DNA of 64,000 bases from Sulfitobacter sp. F26169L (GTDB lineage Bacteria; Pseudomonadota; Alphaproteobacteria; Rhodobacterales; Rhodobacteraceae), in contig NZ_JAPMLP010000011.1 of the NCBI RefSeq assembly GCF_026410285.1, positions 1 to 64,000 of the forward strand, read 5' to 3'. The notes below the pieces were generated by a model that worked only from the letters and a program-made list of their open reading frames with translations, searched no databases and was not told the DNA's origin. The position numbers were made by a program, and so were the translations under genes. Below are positions 8,258-18,113 of this stretch, piece after piece (the stretch's first letter is position 1; each line of letters starts with the position of its first letter).

Positions 8258-10831
8258 TCAGATCAGCAGATCAAAGGTTTGCCCGTCAATGGTGAGGTTG
8301 ATTTCATCCTGCGCCATACCGTCGATCAGTGCCCAGATGATCCGGCCTTCGGGTTTGTAGATCACAAAGGCATCGGCGGTGTCGGCATCCCCTGCCCCTG
8401 CGGTAAAGGCGCTGTTGATCTGGAACTGCTCGGCCGTGGCGTCTGTGTTGCCAAACACCAGCGTGTCGCCCTGTGCGCTGGTATAATCCTGTATCCAGTC
8501 GCTGCCGTGATCGGCAATGCCAAGGTGAAAGAAACGGTCTGCACCCGCCCCGCCATTGACCAGATCATAGCCAAAGCCGCCGTTGATGAAATCATCGCCA
8601 TCGCCGCCAAACAGCATATCCCCCAGCGCCGAGCCTGTCAGCGTGTCATCGCCCGTACCACCGATCACCAGATCAGCGCCGAACCCGCCTGAAATCACGT
8701 CATTGCCTGCGTCGCCGCGCAATTCGTCATTGCCATAGCCGCCGTTGATCGTGTCATCACCCGCACCGCCGTAGATCACATCGCGCAAATCGGCTGCATC
8801 CTCCCCCCCGACAAGCAGGTCATTGCCTGCGCCGCCGATCAGCGTATCTGTGCCGCCGCCGCCGTATATCGCGCCGCCGGTGTCGCCGGCTTGCAGCAGG
8901 TTGTTGCCTGCATCGCCGCGCAGTAGCGCCACAACAACAACTTCGGGTCCGGTAATCTCCTCGGCCAGCGAACGTCCGGAGGACGGATCGGGCTGGGGGA
9001 TGAGCGGTGCGCTGGTTACGGTTTCCAAAGTGCCGTGCCCGTCTGTGTAGTGCACAACGGCAGTGATGCCGGTGCCGGTGTCGGCTGCGCCCAGCATATA
9101 CTGCGCAGCGGTTGCGCCCTCAATGGGGGTGCCGTCACGCAGCCACTGATAACCCGGGCGGCCCAGCCCGTCGGGATCGTCCAGCGCGGTGATATCAATT
9201 TCCAGCGTGGCCCCCGAAACGGGCGTGCCTTCAAGGGTGATGCCGCCGGTGGGCAGATCGTTGATATTGGCAACTGCTGCGGTCGGCGCGCCGGTGACCT
9301 GCGACAGGCCGCTGCCGCTGGTATATTCTGCGTGCACACTGATCGCTGCGCCCACATCATCCTGCACCAGTACATAACTGCTGCCGGTAGCGCCCTCGAT
9401 GACAACCCCGTCGCGCAGCCAGCTATAGCGGCTTGCCTCTGCGGGGGTCCCGAAAAGATCGCTGATCCCTGTCAGGGAGGCGGTGAGGGTGGCGTTTTGC
9501 ACGGCCTGCCCGGTAAGTGTGACACCTGCGGTGACATCCGCAATACTGCCCTGAAGATAGATTTTACCGCCATCGTCCAGCGTGAGAACGCGCTGTGTTC
9601 CGCTGCCGCTTACCGTGACACCGGTGCCGTGCGCCAGCAGCGATGTATCAATCACATCGCGCCCGAATTCAAAATCATAGACGGTATCAATGCCCATGGC
9701 CTCTTCGAGCATGATGCGGTCTGTGCCGCTTCCGGTGCGGATTGAATCATCTCCCGCGCCCCCGCGCAGGGTGTCATTGCCGCTGCCGCCCAGCAGAAAG
9801 TCAGCTCCGCTGCCGCCAAATAACAGATCATCGCCGTCCTGACCGAACAGCGTGTCACTGCCCAGCCCGCCGTTTACGGTGTCGTCGCCTGCGTTGCCCT
9901 GCAACTGGTCGGCGCCCGCCCCGCCGTCAATCACATCGTTCCCGTCCTGACCAAACACCAGATCATCGCCGGATCCGGCCAGTATCGTGTCATTGCCCGC
10001 ACCGCCCTGAACCTGATCATCGCCAGACAGGCTTTCGATATGATCATCCAGCATGGTGCCGTACAGTTTTTCCGATGCCTGTGTTGCAAGGGGCGGTGTG
10101 CTACCTTGTGTGGTGTAGCCGTCAATTTCGTATCCGATATCGGCCAGCATCGCGCGATCAATTGCGCCGGGCATCTTGCGGGTCCCTGTGAGGGTGACAG
10201 GATCAAGCAACACCTCACCATCGTCAAAGCCGTCTTCCACATGGCTGTCACCATGCGCCAGCGGCACCGCCGCGCCGCCATTGGCAGCCAGCGTGTTGGT
10301 GCCGGTAAATTCATGCCCGTCAACCAGCGCATGAAAGGCCGGTGCGGTGCCAATGCCCAGAATATGGCCGATCTCGTGCAGGACGGTTGTCAGCATATCG
10401 TTCTTGCCCGCAACCGGGCCGTCCAGATCAGTGCTCCAGTCATCGCGCAGATCAAGGGTGATGAGCCCCGCCCAGGGCTCGAAATCGCTTACCGGGCCAG
10501 TATCGCGGAAATCATTGCTGACCCGCGCGCGAAAAATATCACCCTGCGCGTCGGTGCCTGCAAATCCGCCCCGCCCCAGCGATGCCAGATCACGCGCGCC
10601 GGCAAAGATCAGCAGATCGTCGATGTCTTCGGTCAGAACAACCGTTTCACGCTGGTTAACCAGAGAGGGGTTGGAAATGCTGAATGTTGTGCCTGCGCGG
10701 ACATCGTCAAATTCGTCTTTGATGATGTCCGACCATATCTCGGCTGCGCGCTCCATCACAGCGCGCACCTCAGGATCGTCATAAAACCCCGAAGGGTCGA
10801 ACCGGTAATCAAAGACGATGCTGAAACTCAT
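8258..10831 (-). CDS. RTX protein with divergent metzincin-like N-terminus and Ig-like repeats
   Basis: The 857-residue product has HEIGHILGIG at residues 152-161, a metzincin-type zinc-binding helix. The third ligand may be the His of HGDSHVEDG, about 45 residues later, a longer spacing than in serralysins. RTX nonapeptides follow (~285-400). Two ~85-residue Ig/cadherin-like units each contain a [SQ]WLRDGxxIEGAT core, and the shared module (681-857) ends FDLLI. The start at 10831 (MSFSIVFDYRFD) was chosen because the 26-residue extension to 10909 looks non-native and TAGGGA precedes the inner ATG. It is probably secreted by type I export. Whether it is a working protease is uncertain. Confidence 0.75.
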   Translation of the reverse strand: MSFSIVFDYRFDPSGFYDDPEVRAVMERAAEIWSDIIKDEFDDVRAGTTFSISNPSLVNQRETVVLTEDIDDLLIFAGARDLASLGRGGFAGTDAQGDIFRARVSNDFRDTGPVSDFEPWAGLITLDLRDDWSTDLDGPVAGKNDMLTTVLHEIGHILGIGTAPAFHALVDGHEFTGTNTLAANGGAAVPLAHGDSHVEDGFDDGEVLLDPVTLTGTRKMPGAIDRAMLADIGYEIDGYTTQGSTPPLATQASEKLYGTMLDDHIESLSGDDQVQGGAGNDTILAGSGDDLVFGQDGNDVIDGGAGADQLQGNAGDDTVNGGLGSDTLFGQDGDDLLFGGSGADFLLGGSGNDTLRGGAGDDSIRTGSGTDRIMLEEAMGIDTVYDFEFGRDVIDTSLLAHGTGVTVSGSGTQRVLTLDDGGKIYLQGSIADVTAGVTLTGQAVQNATLTASLTGISDLFGTPAEASRYSWLRDGVVIEGATGSSYVLVQDDVGAAISVHAEYTSGSGLSQVTGAPTAAVANINDLPTGGITLEGTPVSGATLEIDITALDDPDGLGRPGYQWLRDGTPIEGATAAQYMLGAADTGTGITAVVHYTDGHGTLETVTSAPLIPQPDPSSGRSLAEEITGPEVVVVALLRGDAGNNLLQAGDTGGAIYGGGGTDTLIGGAGNDLLVGGEDAADLRDVIYGGAGDDTINGGYGNDELRGDAGNDVISGGFGADLVIGGTGDDTLTGSALGDMLFGGDGDDFINGGFGYDLVNGGAGADRFFHLGIADHGSDWIQDYTSAQGDTLVFGNTDATAEQFQINSAFTAGAGDADTADAFVIYKPEGRIIWALIDGMAQDEINLTIDGQTFDLLI

Positions 10832-10984
10832 ACAGCCGGGGTTCCCTACACATGCTGACAAACAGACAATGGGTGCGCAAATGCCCCTGTCCAGCATGTG
10901 CCGGGACACCCGTTTGACCGGACACAGCGCTGCCGTGCGGGTCTTCGCAGAGGTTCAGTCAACCTCTGAAACGGGGTAAATTAA

Positions 10985-11011
10985 GGACCAGAATCAGGTT
11001 AATTCTGGCCC
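10985..11011 (-). terminator. Hairpin terminator of the giant RTX gene
   Basis: A 10-bp stem (10985-10994 with 11002-11011, one G-U-type mismatch) with a 7-base loop lies just after the stop at 11021. On the minus strand it is followed by TTAATTT, a weak U tract. Confidence 0.6.
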
Positions 11012-11020
11012 TTTTGTGTT

Positions 11021-14000
11021 TTAGGCCAGCAAATCAAACACATCGGTGCCGATGCGGATGTTCAGCTCGGCCTCGGCGTCGCCATCCACCAGCGCCCAGA
11101 GCAGATTGCCGCTGGGGATGTGGGTAACAAATACTTCCTCAATGCTGGCAGAGCCTGCGTTTGGCGTATTGGTCCGCTGCACAAGGAACTGCTGTGCGAT
11201 GGCCTGACCGCCGTAATACAGAACATCCCCCTGCGCCGCCGAATAGTCCTGAATCCAGTCAGAGCCGTGATCGGCAATGCCAAGGTGGAAGAACTGGTCC
11301 GCGCCCGCGCCGCCGTTCACACGGTCATAGCCGAAGCCGCCGTTGATAAAGTCGTTGCCGGCGTTGCCCGAAATGACATCGCCAAAGGCAGAACCGGTCA
11401 GCACGTCATTGCCGCCCTGCCCCTCCAGCGTGTCGGACCCGAAGCCGCCTGCAATGGTGTCATTGCCGTTGCCGCCCGAGACATTGTCGTTGCCGTATCC
11501 CGCATCGACCCAGTCATCCCCGTTGCCGCCAAAGATCAGATCACGGCGGTCGTTGGCCGAGGCCCCGCCGGTGATGCTGTCATTGCCGTCGCCGCCGTTC
11601 AGGGTATCGCCGCCGTCGCCGCCCAGCAGGGTGTCATCCCCGCCATTGCCCAGCAAACGGTCGTTGCCCCCCGCGCCGCTAAGACGGTCATCGCCTTCGC
11701 CGCCGCGCAGGGTGTTGTCGCCCGCGTCACCGTTCAGCACCAGTCCGGCAGGTTCTACCGGTTCCACGGGTTCGACAGGCTCCACCGGTTCGACAGCGGT
11801 TGCAGTGCGCAACAGCTCTACCGTGGCCGAGGAGACTTCCTCTACATTGCGGTAGCCATCTGTGAAGGTGCCGCGTACAGACAGTTCTTTTTCAATATCG
11901 GCCGTGTCCAGCACATAGCTGGTGCCTGTCTGCCCGTTTATGGCAACACCGTCGCGATACCACTGGTATGATATCGCCCCCACACCGTCATCATCGGCAA
12001 TCGCCGCTTCCAGCGTCAGGGTTTCACCCAGTAGCAGATCCCCCGTAAGGATCAGGCTGCCTGAGGCGGGATCGTTGACATTGGCGATCGGGCCGGATTG
12101 TGGCGAGACAAGCTTTTCGACCGTGCCCTGCCCGTCGGTATAGGTCACTTCGACAGTGACAAAGTTGCCCACGTCTTCCTGTGTCAGGGTGTATTCGGAG
12201 CCGACCGCGCTTTCGATGGGCAGGCCGCCGCGTATCCAGTGATAGCTCAACGTGCCAAGCCCGTCTTCGTCAGAGATGCCTGCCGTGTCGACGGTAAGTG
12301 TTCCATCTTCTTTGGGTGTGCCGCTGACCACCAGTTCACCCAGAGGTGCATCATTGAGGTTGGCAACGGTTGCTGTGGGCTGACTAGTCAGCGCATTGCC
12401 GTCATAGGCCACGCGTACTGTGATCTGTGATCCGGTATCGGCCTGTGTCAGCGTATAGCTTTGCGCGGTGGCACCGGTGATGGCCTGCCCGTCACGCTGC
12501 CACTGGTAGGTTATGGTTGACGGGGTCGCACCGAACAGGTCCGTCGCGCCGTCAAGCTCTACCGACAGTGTCGAATCCTCGGTGGCGGCCCCTGTGACAA
12601 CCAGCTTGTCAGCGCCTGCGCTGACACTGCCCTGCAAGAACAAGGTGCTGCCATCCAGCATACGGATTTCCATCCCGCCCGCCATGGCGGTATCGGTGAT
12701 CCCTGCGCGTTCTGACGCGGTGAGGCCGGAGGCATCGACAGCATCGGTTCCGAAATCGAAATCGGTGACCGTATCGCTGCCCATGCGTGCGCTGAGCACA
12801 TAGCGGTCCGCCCCTTCGCCGCCGGTCATCGTGTCATTGCCGGCGCCGCCACTCATCGTGTCATCGCCCGCGCCGCCGCGCAGGACATCATTGCCGGCGT
12901 TGCCGATCAGCATGTCATCGGTGTTGCGCCCGCTGATGGTGTCATTGCCTGCCAGCCCGTCAACGGTGGTGTTTGCTGCCGTCACGCTCAGCGCGTCAGC
13001 CCCCGTGGTGGGGGTGTTGGTTGCCTGAACCAGCGGCGTGCCGATTTTGGCTTTCAGCTGTGCAATGGTAAATACCTGACCATCGGCAAATTCCACCTCT
13101 TCGATGGCGCCTGCATCACTGCCCGAATAGCTGTGCGTCAGCGCCAGAGAATCTTCGGTTGTACCGAAATCAATCAACAGCGCATCCGTGCCCTGCTGCC
13201 GTATCTGGGCGTTTGCCACAGTGTAGCCCTGAATGACGACCCTGTCGGCCCCGCCCGATGCGCTGCCCAGATCGGTGAAGGTGTCGCGCCCGTCTCCGGC
13301 GCTGTAGATGTAGGTATCACCGCCCTTGCCGCCGGACAGCAGATCGCCATCGCCTTCGCCGCCCACCAGCGTATCATTGCCATCATAGCCGAACAGGTTG
13401 TTGGCTTGCGTGTCACCATACAGCACATCGCCAAAGTTCGACCCGTGTACGTATTCGATGTTCAGCAGCGTGTCGGTATAGCCCAGCCCGTCCGATGCGG
13501 TCCCCGCCAGCAGATCCACCTGCACCCCCGCGGTGGAGCTGAGATAGCGTGCGATATCGCCCGTACCTGCCCCCCCGTCGAGCGTGTCTGTCCCGACCTC
13601 GCCCCACAGCTGGTCATTGCCATCACCGCCCGAAAGACTGTCCGCACCGTCGCCGCCCAGCAGGATATCCGCACCATCGCCCCCCGACATCGTGTCATTG
13701 CCGGAAAAGCCGAACAGGCGGTTGGCATCACTGTTGCCGGTGATCATATCCACATGGTTCGAGCCGTGAACGTTTTCGATGCTGATCAACACGTCACGCG
13801 CGCCCGATCCGTCTGCGGCAGTGCCCGCCGCCAGATCTACGGTGACGCCGCGCGCATCATCGCGGTAGCGCACCAGATCGGCCCCGCCGCCCCCGTCGAT
13901 GGTATCAGTCCCCGCCTCGCCCCAAATTTCATCATCACCGTTGCCGCCGCTGAGGTTGTCATCGCCCTCGCCGCCCAGAATGACGTCTTCGCCGCCCTGA

Positions 14001-16117
14001 CCCAGAATGGTATCATCACCGCCAAAGCCGAACAGGCGGTTGTCATTGGCCGAACCGATCACATTGTCACTGTTGGCCGAGGCGTGCAGATCCTCGATGT
14101 TGCTTAACGTGTCCGTGCTGCCATAGCCGTCCTGCACCACCCCTGTGGTCAGGTTGGCATTCACCGCGCCGGAGGCCTTCAGATAGCGCGCCACATCACG
14201 ACCGCCCTCTCCGTCGATTGTGTCGTTACCCTTGCCGCCCCAGATTTCATCGTCGCCGCTGCCCCCGCTGACGGAATCATTGCCATCTCCGGCAAGGATA
14301 ATATCGTCACCGCCGGCACCGCTGATGGTGTCATTGCCATCGATACCGACAAGCCGGTTTTCGGCCCCGTCCCCGCGGATCACATCGGCGTAATCCGTGC
14401 CGTGCACCCCTTCGATGCTGGTCAGCTGGTCACGGGTGCCAAAGCCGTCGACAACTTCACCGGCGGCCAGATCCGCGACGATGCCACGGGTGCCGCCGCC
14501 CAGATAATCCTCGCCGTAGTGGACATGGTCCTCGCCGCCGCCGCCGTTGAATACATCGGCCCCTTTCAGGCCCCAGAAATCGTTATCCTCGTTGCTGCCG
14601 GTGATCCGGTCGACAAAGGAGGTGCCGCGCACCTGATCGATATTGATCAGCGTATCGGTATCGCCAAAAGTGTCTGTCGCCACGCCGGTTGACAGGTTTA
14701 CAATGGCCCCTTGTGTGCCCCGCTCGATCTGGCCGGTCTGGTAGTTCAGCTGCCCGATCAGGACTTCGTCATCGTAAACAACCGTGTCACCGGTGCCGGT
14801 GCCGCCGTTGATTGTGTCGTTGCCCTGAAACCCGACATACCACTCCAGCTCCTGATGGCGCAGGTTGCCCCCTGTCAGGATGTCGTCATAGGCTGATCCG
14901 TTCACTTCAAGGAAGTGCAACGCGCCGCTGAAGTCAGTGCGCATCCCCGCCGAGGTGGCAATGCCGGTGGCAAGGTTTACGGTAACCGCGCTGTCGGTGC
15001 GGAACACGATATGGTGGCCATAGCGTGTGCCCTCCGATCCGGTGCCGGTGATTTCCTTGGTGCCGCGCCCGTCAATCACGATGGTATCGCGCGCATCCTC
15101 TACCGTGGTGCCAACCCGCACCGTATCATTGCCTGCGCCGGTAAAGATCAGGTTGTCGCCGTCTTTGCCGTCGATGTAATCATTGCCGTCACGGCCGAAC
15201 AGGCGGTCATGTTTGATCCGGTTCGATCCGATGATCGTATCATCAAGATCAGTTGCAAAAACATATTCGACGTTCACTAGTGTGTCGCGGTTGCCAAAGG
15301 TGTCAAAGGCAACGCCGGTATCAAGGTTGATTGAAATACCGCGGGTGCCTGTCTCAAGAAAATAGGCGACCTGATCCAGACCGTCACCGCCGTTCAGCGT
15401 GTCGGCACCGGCACCGCCCACCAGCGTATCCGCACCGCCCAGACCGTTCAGATTGTCTGCACCGCTGCGCCCGAACAAAAGGTTGGCAGCGTCATCACCC
15501 AGAAACACATCATCGGCATTCGAGCCGTAAACCTGCTCGACCCCGGTCAGCACATCCGCATTGCCGAACGTATCAATCGCCGAGCCCGCCGCCAGATCGA
15601 CAGACACACCGCGTGTGCCTGTTTCGAGGAAGTAGGCAACCTGATCGTTTGCACCATCGCCACCATTCAGGGTGTCCTTACCGGCACCACCCACCAGCGT
15701 GTCATTGCCGCTGCCCCCGGAAATCGCATCATTACCCGCGCGCCCGAACAACAGATCCCCCGCCCCGTTGCGCCCCGTAATCGCATCATTGCGATTGGTG
15801 CCGTAAATCTGTTCGACCCCGCGGATCACATCGGAGTTGCCAAAACTGTCGGTTGCGGTACCGGCCTGCAAATTGACCGTGACACCGCCGCTGCCCCCGT
15901 CACTGGTGTATAAAATCTGGTCCGTTCCCGCGCCGCCGTCCAGCGTATCGTTGCCCGCGCCGCCAATCAGCACATCGTTGCCCGCGCCGCCATTCAGCTC
16001 ATCTGTGCGCCCCAGTCCGGTTAACGTGTCATTGCCCCCGAAGCCGTTCAGAATATCGCTGGTGTTATTGCCACCGACCAGTGAATCATTTGCCGCGCTG
16101 CCATTTTTCGTAACCAT
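11021..16117 (-). CDS. Giant RTX protein with nine VxLxxGxAxDxFGxxD repeats, Ig-like repeats and shared module
   Basis: The 1698-residue product starts at once with RTX nonapeptides. RTX blocks then alternate with nine ~37-residue units of the form V-x-L-x-x-G-x-A-x-D-x-F-G-x-x-D-x-L-x-x-[IV]-E-x-V-x-G-[ST]. Around residues 1190-1450 come about four Ig-like units (SYHWIRGG, SYQWYRDG). A Glu-Pro-Val linker of about five repeats follows, then more RTX repeats and the shared module (1523-1698, one residue short) ending FDLLA. It is likely a large secreted or surface-retained adhesin or matrix protein; no enzymatic motif is seen. The ATG at 16117 has CAGGGA 7 bases upstream. Its upstream region is shared with the divergent gene at 16493. 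Confidence 0.8.
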   Translation of the reverse strand: MVTKNGSAANDSLVGGNNTSDILNGFGGNDTLTGLGRTDELNGGAGNDVLIGGAGNDTLDGGAGTDQILYTSDGGSGGVTVNLQAGTATDSFGNSDVIRGVEQIYGTNRNDAITGRNGAGDLLFGRAGNDAISGGSGNDTLVGGAGKDTLNGGDGANDQVAYFLETGTRGVSVDLAAGSAIDTFGNADVLTGVEQVYGSNADDVFLGDDAANLLFGRSGADNLNGLGGADTLVGGAGADTLNGGDGLDQVAYFLETGTRGISINLDTGVAFDTFGNRDTLVNVEYVFATDLDDTIIGSNRIKHDRLFGRDGNDYIDGKDGDNLIFTGAGNDTVRVGTTVEDARDTIVIDGRGTKEITGTGSEGTRYGHHIVFRTDSAVTVNLATGIATSAGMRTDFSGALHFLEVNGSAYDDILTGGNLRHQELEWYVGFQGNDTINGGTGTGDTVVYDDEVLIGQLNYQTGQIERGTQGAIVNLSTGVATDTFGDTDTLINIDQVRGTSFVDRITGSNEDNDFWGLKGADVFNGGGGEDHVHYGEDYLGGGTRGIVADLAAGEVVDGFGTRDQLTSIEGVHGTDYADVIRGDGAENRLVGIDGNDTISGAGGDDIILAGDGNDSVSGGSGDDEIWGGKGNDTIDGEGGRDVARYLKASGAVNANLTTGVVQDGYGSTDTLSNIEDLHASANSDNVIGSANDNRLFGFGGDDTILGQGGEDVILGGEGDDNLSGGNGDDEIWGEAGTDTIDGGGGADLVRYRDDARGVTVDLAAGTAADGSGARDVLISIENVHGSNHVDMITGNSDANRLFGFSGNDTMSGGDGADILLGGDGADSLSGGDGNDQLWGEVGTDTLDGGAGTGDIARYLSSTAGVQVDLLAGTASDGLGYTDTLLNIEYVHGSNFGDVLYGDTQANNLFGYDGNDTLVGGEGDGDLLSGGKGGDTYIYSAGDGRDTFTDLGSASGGADRVVIQGYTVANAQIRQQGTDALLIDFGTTEDSLALTHSYSGSDAGAIEEVEFADGQVFTIAQLKAKIGTPLVQATNTPTTGADALSVTAANTTVDGLAGNDTISGRNTDDMLIGNAGNDVLRGGAGDDTMSGGAGNDTMTGGEGADRYVLSARMGSDTVTDFDFGTDAVDASGLTASERAGITDTAMAGGMEIRMLDGSTLFLQGSVSAGADKLVVTGAATEDSTLSVELDGATDLFGATPSTITYQWQRDGQAITGATAQSYTLTQADTGSQITVRVAYDGNALTSQPTATVANLNDAPLGELVVSGTPKEDGTLTVDTAGISDEDGLGTLSYHWIRGGLPIESAVGSEYTLTQEDVGNFVTVEVTYTDGQGTVEKLVSPQSGPIANVNDPASGSLILTGDLLLGETLTLEAAIADDDGVGAISYQWYRDGVAINGQTGTSYVLDTADIEKELSVRGTFTDGYRNVEEVSSATVELLRTATAVEPVEPVEPVEPVEPAGLVLNGDAGDNTLRGGEGDDRLSGAGGNDRLLGNGGDDTLLGGDGGDTLNGGDGNDSITGGASANDRRDLIFGGNGDDWVDAGYGNDNVSGGNGNDTIAGGFGSDTLEGQGGNDVLTGSAFGDVISGNAGNDFINGGFGYDRVNGGAGADQFFHLGIADHGSDWIQDYSAAQGDVLYYGGQAIAQQFLVQRTNTPNAGSASIEEVFVTHIPSGNLLWALVDGDAEAELNIRIGTDVFDLLA

Positions 16118-16492
16118 GATTTTTCCCTGTAAATATGAACCCGCAAAAAATTATTCCGCGATATCAAAATATGTGAACCGTTCGGACCAGTGTCTGGACC
16201 AGTAAAATGACTGGTTTCTGGACGCATTTATGTTGCTTTTTTGGCATATATCAAAAACATGAAAAATCACCTAGCACTTTAGACCTTAGGACGGGGTGCG
16301 CGGATGTGTTGAAACCACCGCCGACCCCTTCGGTAAACCCGTGGCATGTGGCTCGTTCCGAAAGCGAGAATTTGAACCAAAGCTAAACCGTATTGAAAGA
16401 AAGCGCCGCCAAAGCGCCGCATTTACGCGCCTTCCTCCGCCGCTCCGCCTGTCCATTTTTATCAACGGGGGCGTATCTTTGGGGGATGCGAC
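16118..16492. promoter_or_regulatory. Divergent intergenic region with repeated GGACCAGT
   Basis: This 375-bp region separates two divergent RTX genes and must hold both promoters. GGACCAGT occurs directly repeated at 16184-16191 and 16196-16203, 12 bp apart. The second copy forms an inverted repeat, CCAGT-N6-ACTGG, with the sequence starting at about 16210. AT-rich DNA surrounds it. This could be an operator for a shared regulator. I see no gene here. Confidence 0.4.
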
Positions 16493-17983
16493 ATGGACGG
16501 ATTTCGACTGACGGGGCTGCTTGCCGCGCCCGATGATTACAGCCTTACGGGGCTTTCGCTTCTGGAGATGTTTGCAGGCAACGGCGAGACATATCTGCTG
16601 GCCGGCTCGGCCGCCAGCGGGGTGGTGAACCGGATCGCGCTCAGCGGCAACTTTAGCGTAAGCGCAAAAGGCTGGACCGCGCAGGACGGGGCGGCTGTGC
16701 CGCTGTCGGGCGGGGTTTGTGTGCAAACCGGCGGGCGGGACGGGCTGGTCAGCTTTGACCGCATGACCGCACAGGTCATCGTAAATGAAATAAACAGCAC
16801 CGGAGAGTTGGCCCCGGCAGCCGTGATGCGCCTTACGGGCGGCACCGCCCTTGAGGCTGCCCATCTGAACCATTTCCAGATGGGCGGGCGGACATGGCTG
16901 GTCGGGGTGGATGGTGACCGTGACGGCATCAGCCTCTACCGTCTCGGGGCGGACTGGACCGCCACGCGCACGGCAAGCGTGCAGGACACGCCAAAAACGC
17001 ATGCCGCCCATGTCTCGGATACGGTAAGCGTACAGGTGGGCGGGGCCCGCTACATTGTCACCGCCTCGGCCCACGAAAACGGCATGAGCAGCTATCGCAC
17101 CGGCAGTGACGGCAGCCTGACGTTTGTGGACAGTATCGGCACCCGTGACGGGCTGTGGTCAACCGGCCTGTCGGACCTGACGGTGATTGAAACAGGCGGT
17201 GAAACCTATGTGATCGGTGTCGGCACCCAAAGCGGCACACTGGCGGCTGTGCGCATCAACCCCGCCGGTGTGTTTTTTGTGGCCGACATCGAGATGGATG
17301 ACCGCAACAGCCGCTTTGCAGGGGTGCAGGCGGTCGAGACATTCACCGCGCAGGGCCGTGATTTTGTACTGGTCGGCGGCACCGATGGCGGCATTTCAAT
17401 GTTCGAACTGCTGCCCGAGGGGGTGTTTTTCCACCATATGAACGCGGTGCAATCAAACGCGTGGAACATCGGCACCATCACCGAAATCACCGCCCATGTC
17501 AGCGGCGACACCCTGAAGGTGTTTGTAGCAGGGGCCGGCGATGGCGGTCTGGCAGAACTGAGCCTGCCCCTGGCTGACATAGGCACCCGCTGGACGGGCA
17601 CAGGCGGGGCGGATACGCACACCGGCACCGCAGGGCATGACATGATCCGCGGCGGCGCGGGCAACGACCGGCTGCGCGGCGGTGCGGGCGATGACGTCAT
17701 CGATGCAGGCACCGGCAAGGACCGTCTGGAAGGCGGGACCGGCGCGGATGTGTTTGTCTTTACCGCTGACGGAACCGCAGACCGGATTGACGATTTCCAA
17801 ATTGGCATCGACCGGATCGATCTGTCGCAATGGGGGATGCTCTATGACATCTCGGCGCTGTCGATCTCGTCGCGCAACGACGGCGCGCGCATCCGCTACC
17901 AGAGCGAGGAAATACGGATCAAAACCATGGACGGTGAAGCCATCGACCCCGACATGTTCAGCCAGAGCGATTTCATCTTCTAA
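16493..17983 (+). CDS. Beta-propeller-like RTX protein lacking the shared module
   Basis: The 496-residue product has a repetitive N-terminal ~375 residues with recurring strands such as GETYLLAGS, GRTWLVGVDGD, GGARYIVTASAHENG, GGETYVIGVGTQSG and GRDFVLVGGTDGG. This reads as a six- or seven-bladed beta-propeller. About five RTX nonapeptides follow ([11 protein letters not shown]...), then a serralysin-type cap (GADVFVF...ADRIDDFQIGIDRIDL) and a C-terminus ending DFIF. It is the only one of the thirteen RTX proteins without the 177-residue module, and one of two on the plus strand. The ATG at 16493 is preceded by GGGGGA at 7 bases. It is probably type I secreted; its function is unknown. Confidence 0.75.
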   Translation: MDGFRLTGLLAAPDDYSLTGLSLLEMFAGNGETYLLAGSAASGVVNRIALSGNFSVSAKGWTAQDGAAVPLSGGVCVQTGGRDGLVSFDRMTAQVIVNEINSTGELAPAAVMRLTGGTALEAAHLNHFQMGGRTWLVGVDGDRDGISLYRLGADWTATRTASVQDTPKTHAAHVSDTVSVQVGGARYIVTASAHENGMSSYRTGSDGSLTFVDSIGTRDGLWSTGLSDLTVIETGGETYVIGVGTQSGTLAAVRINPAGVFFVADIEMDDRNSRFAGVQAVETFTAQGRDFVLVGGTDGGISMFELLPEGVFFHHMNAVQSNAWNIGTITEITAHVSGDTLKVFVAGAGDGGLAELSLPLADIGTRWTGTGGADTHTGTAGHDMIRGGAGNDRLRGGAGDDVIDAGTGKDRLEGGTGADVFVFTADGTADRIDDFQIGIDRIDLSQWGMLYDISALSISSRNDGARIRYQSEEIRIKTMDGEAIDPDMFSQSDFIF

Positions 17984-18113
17984 AGGGGGCAGTACGCGCA
18001 TCCATGTGATGCCCGACGACAGCGCGCTGTAAAGAAATCAACCTTCGGAATAGGAGCAAGACAATAAAGTTGATAGAGTGGTGTCATATTTTAAAAGGCA
18101 TAAGGATTTTAAG

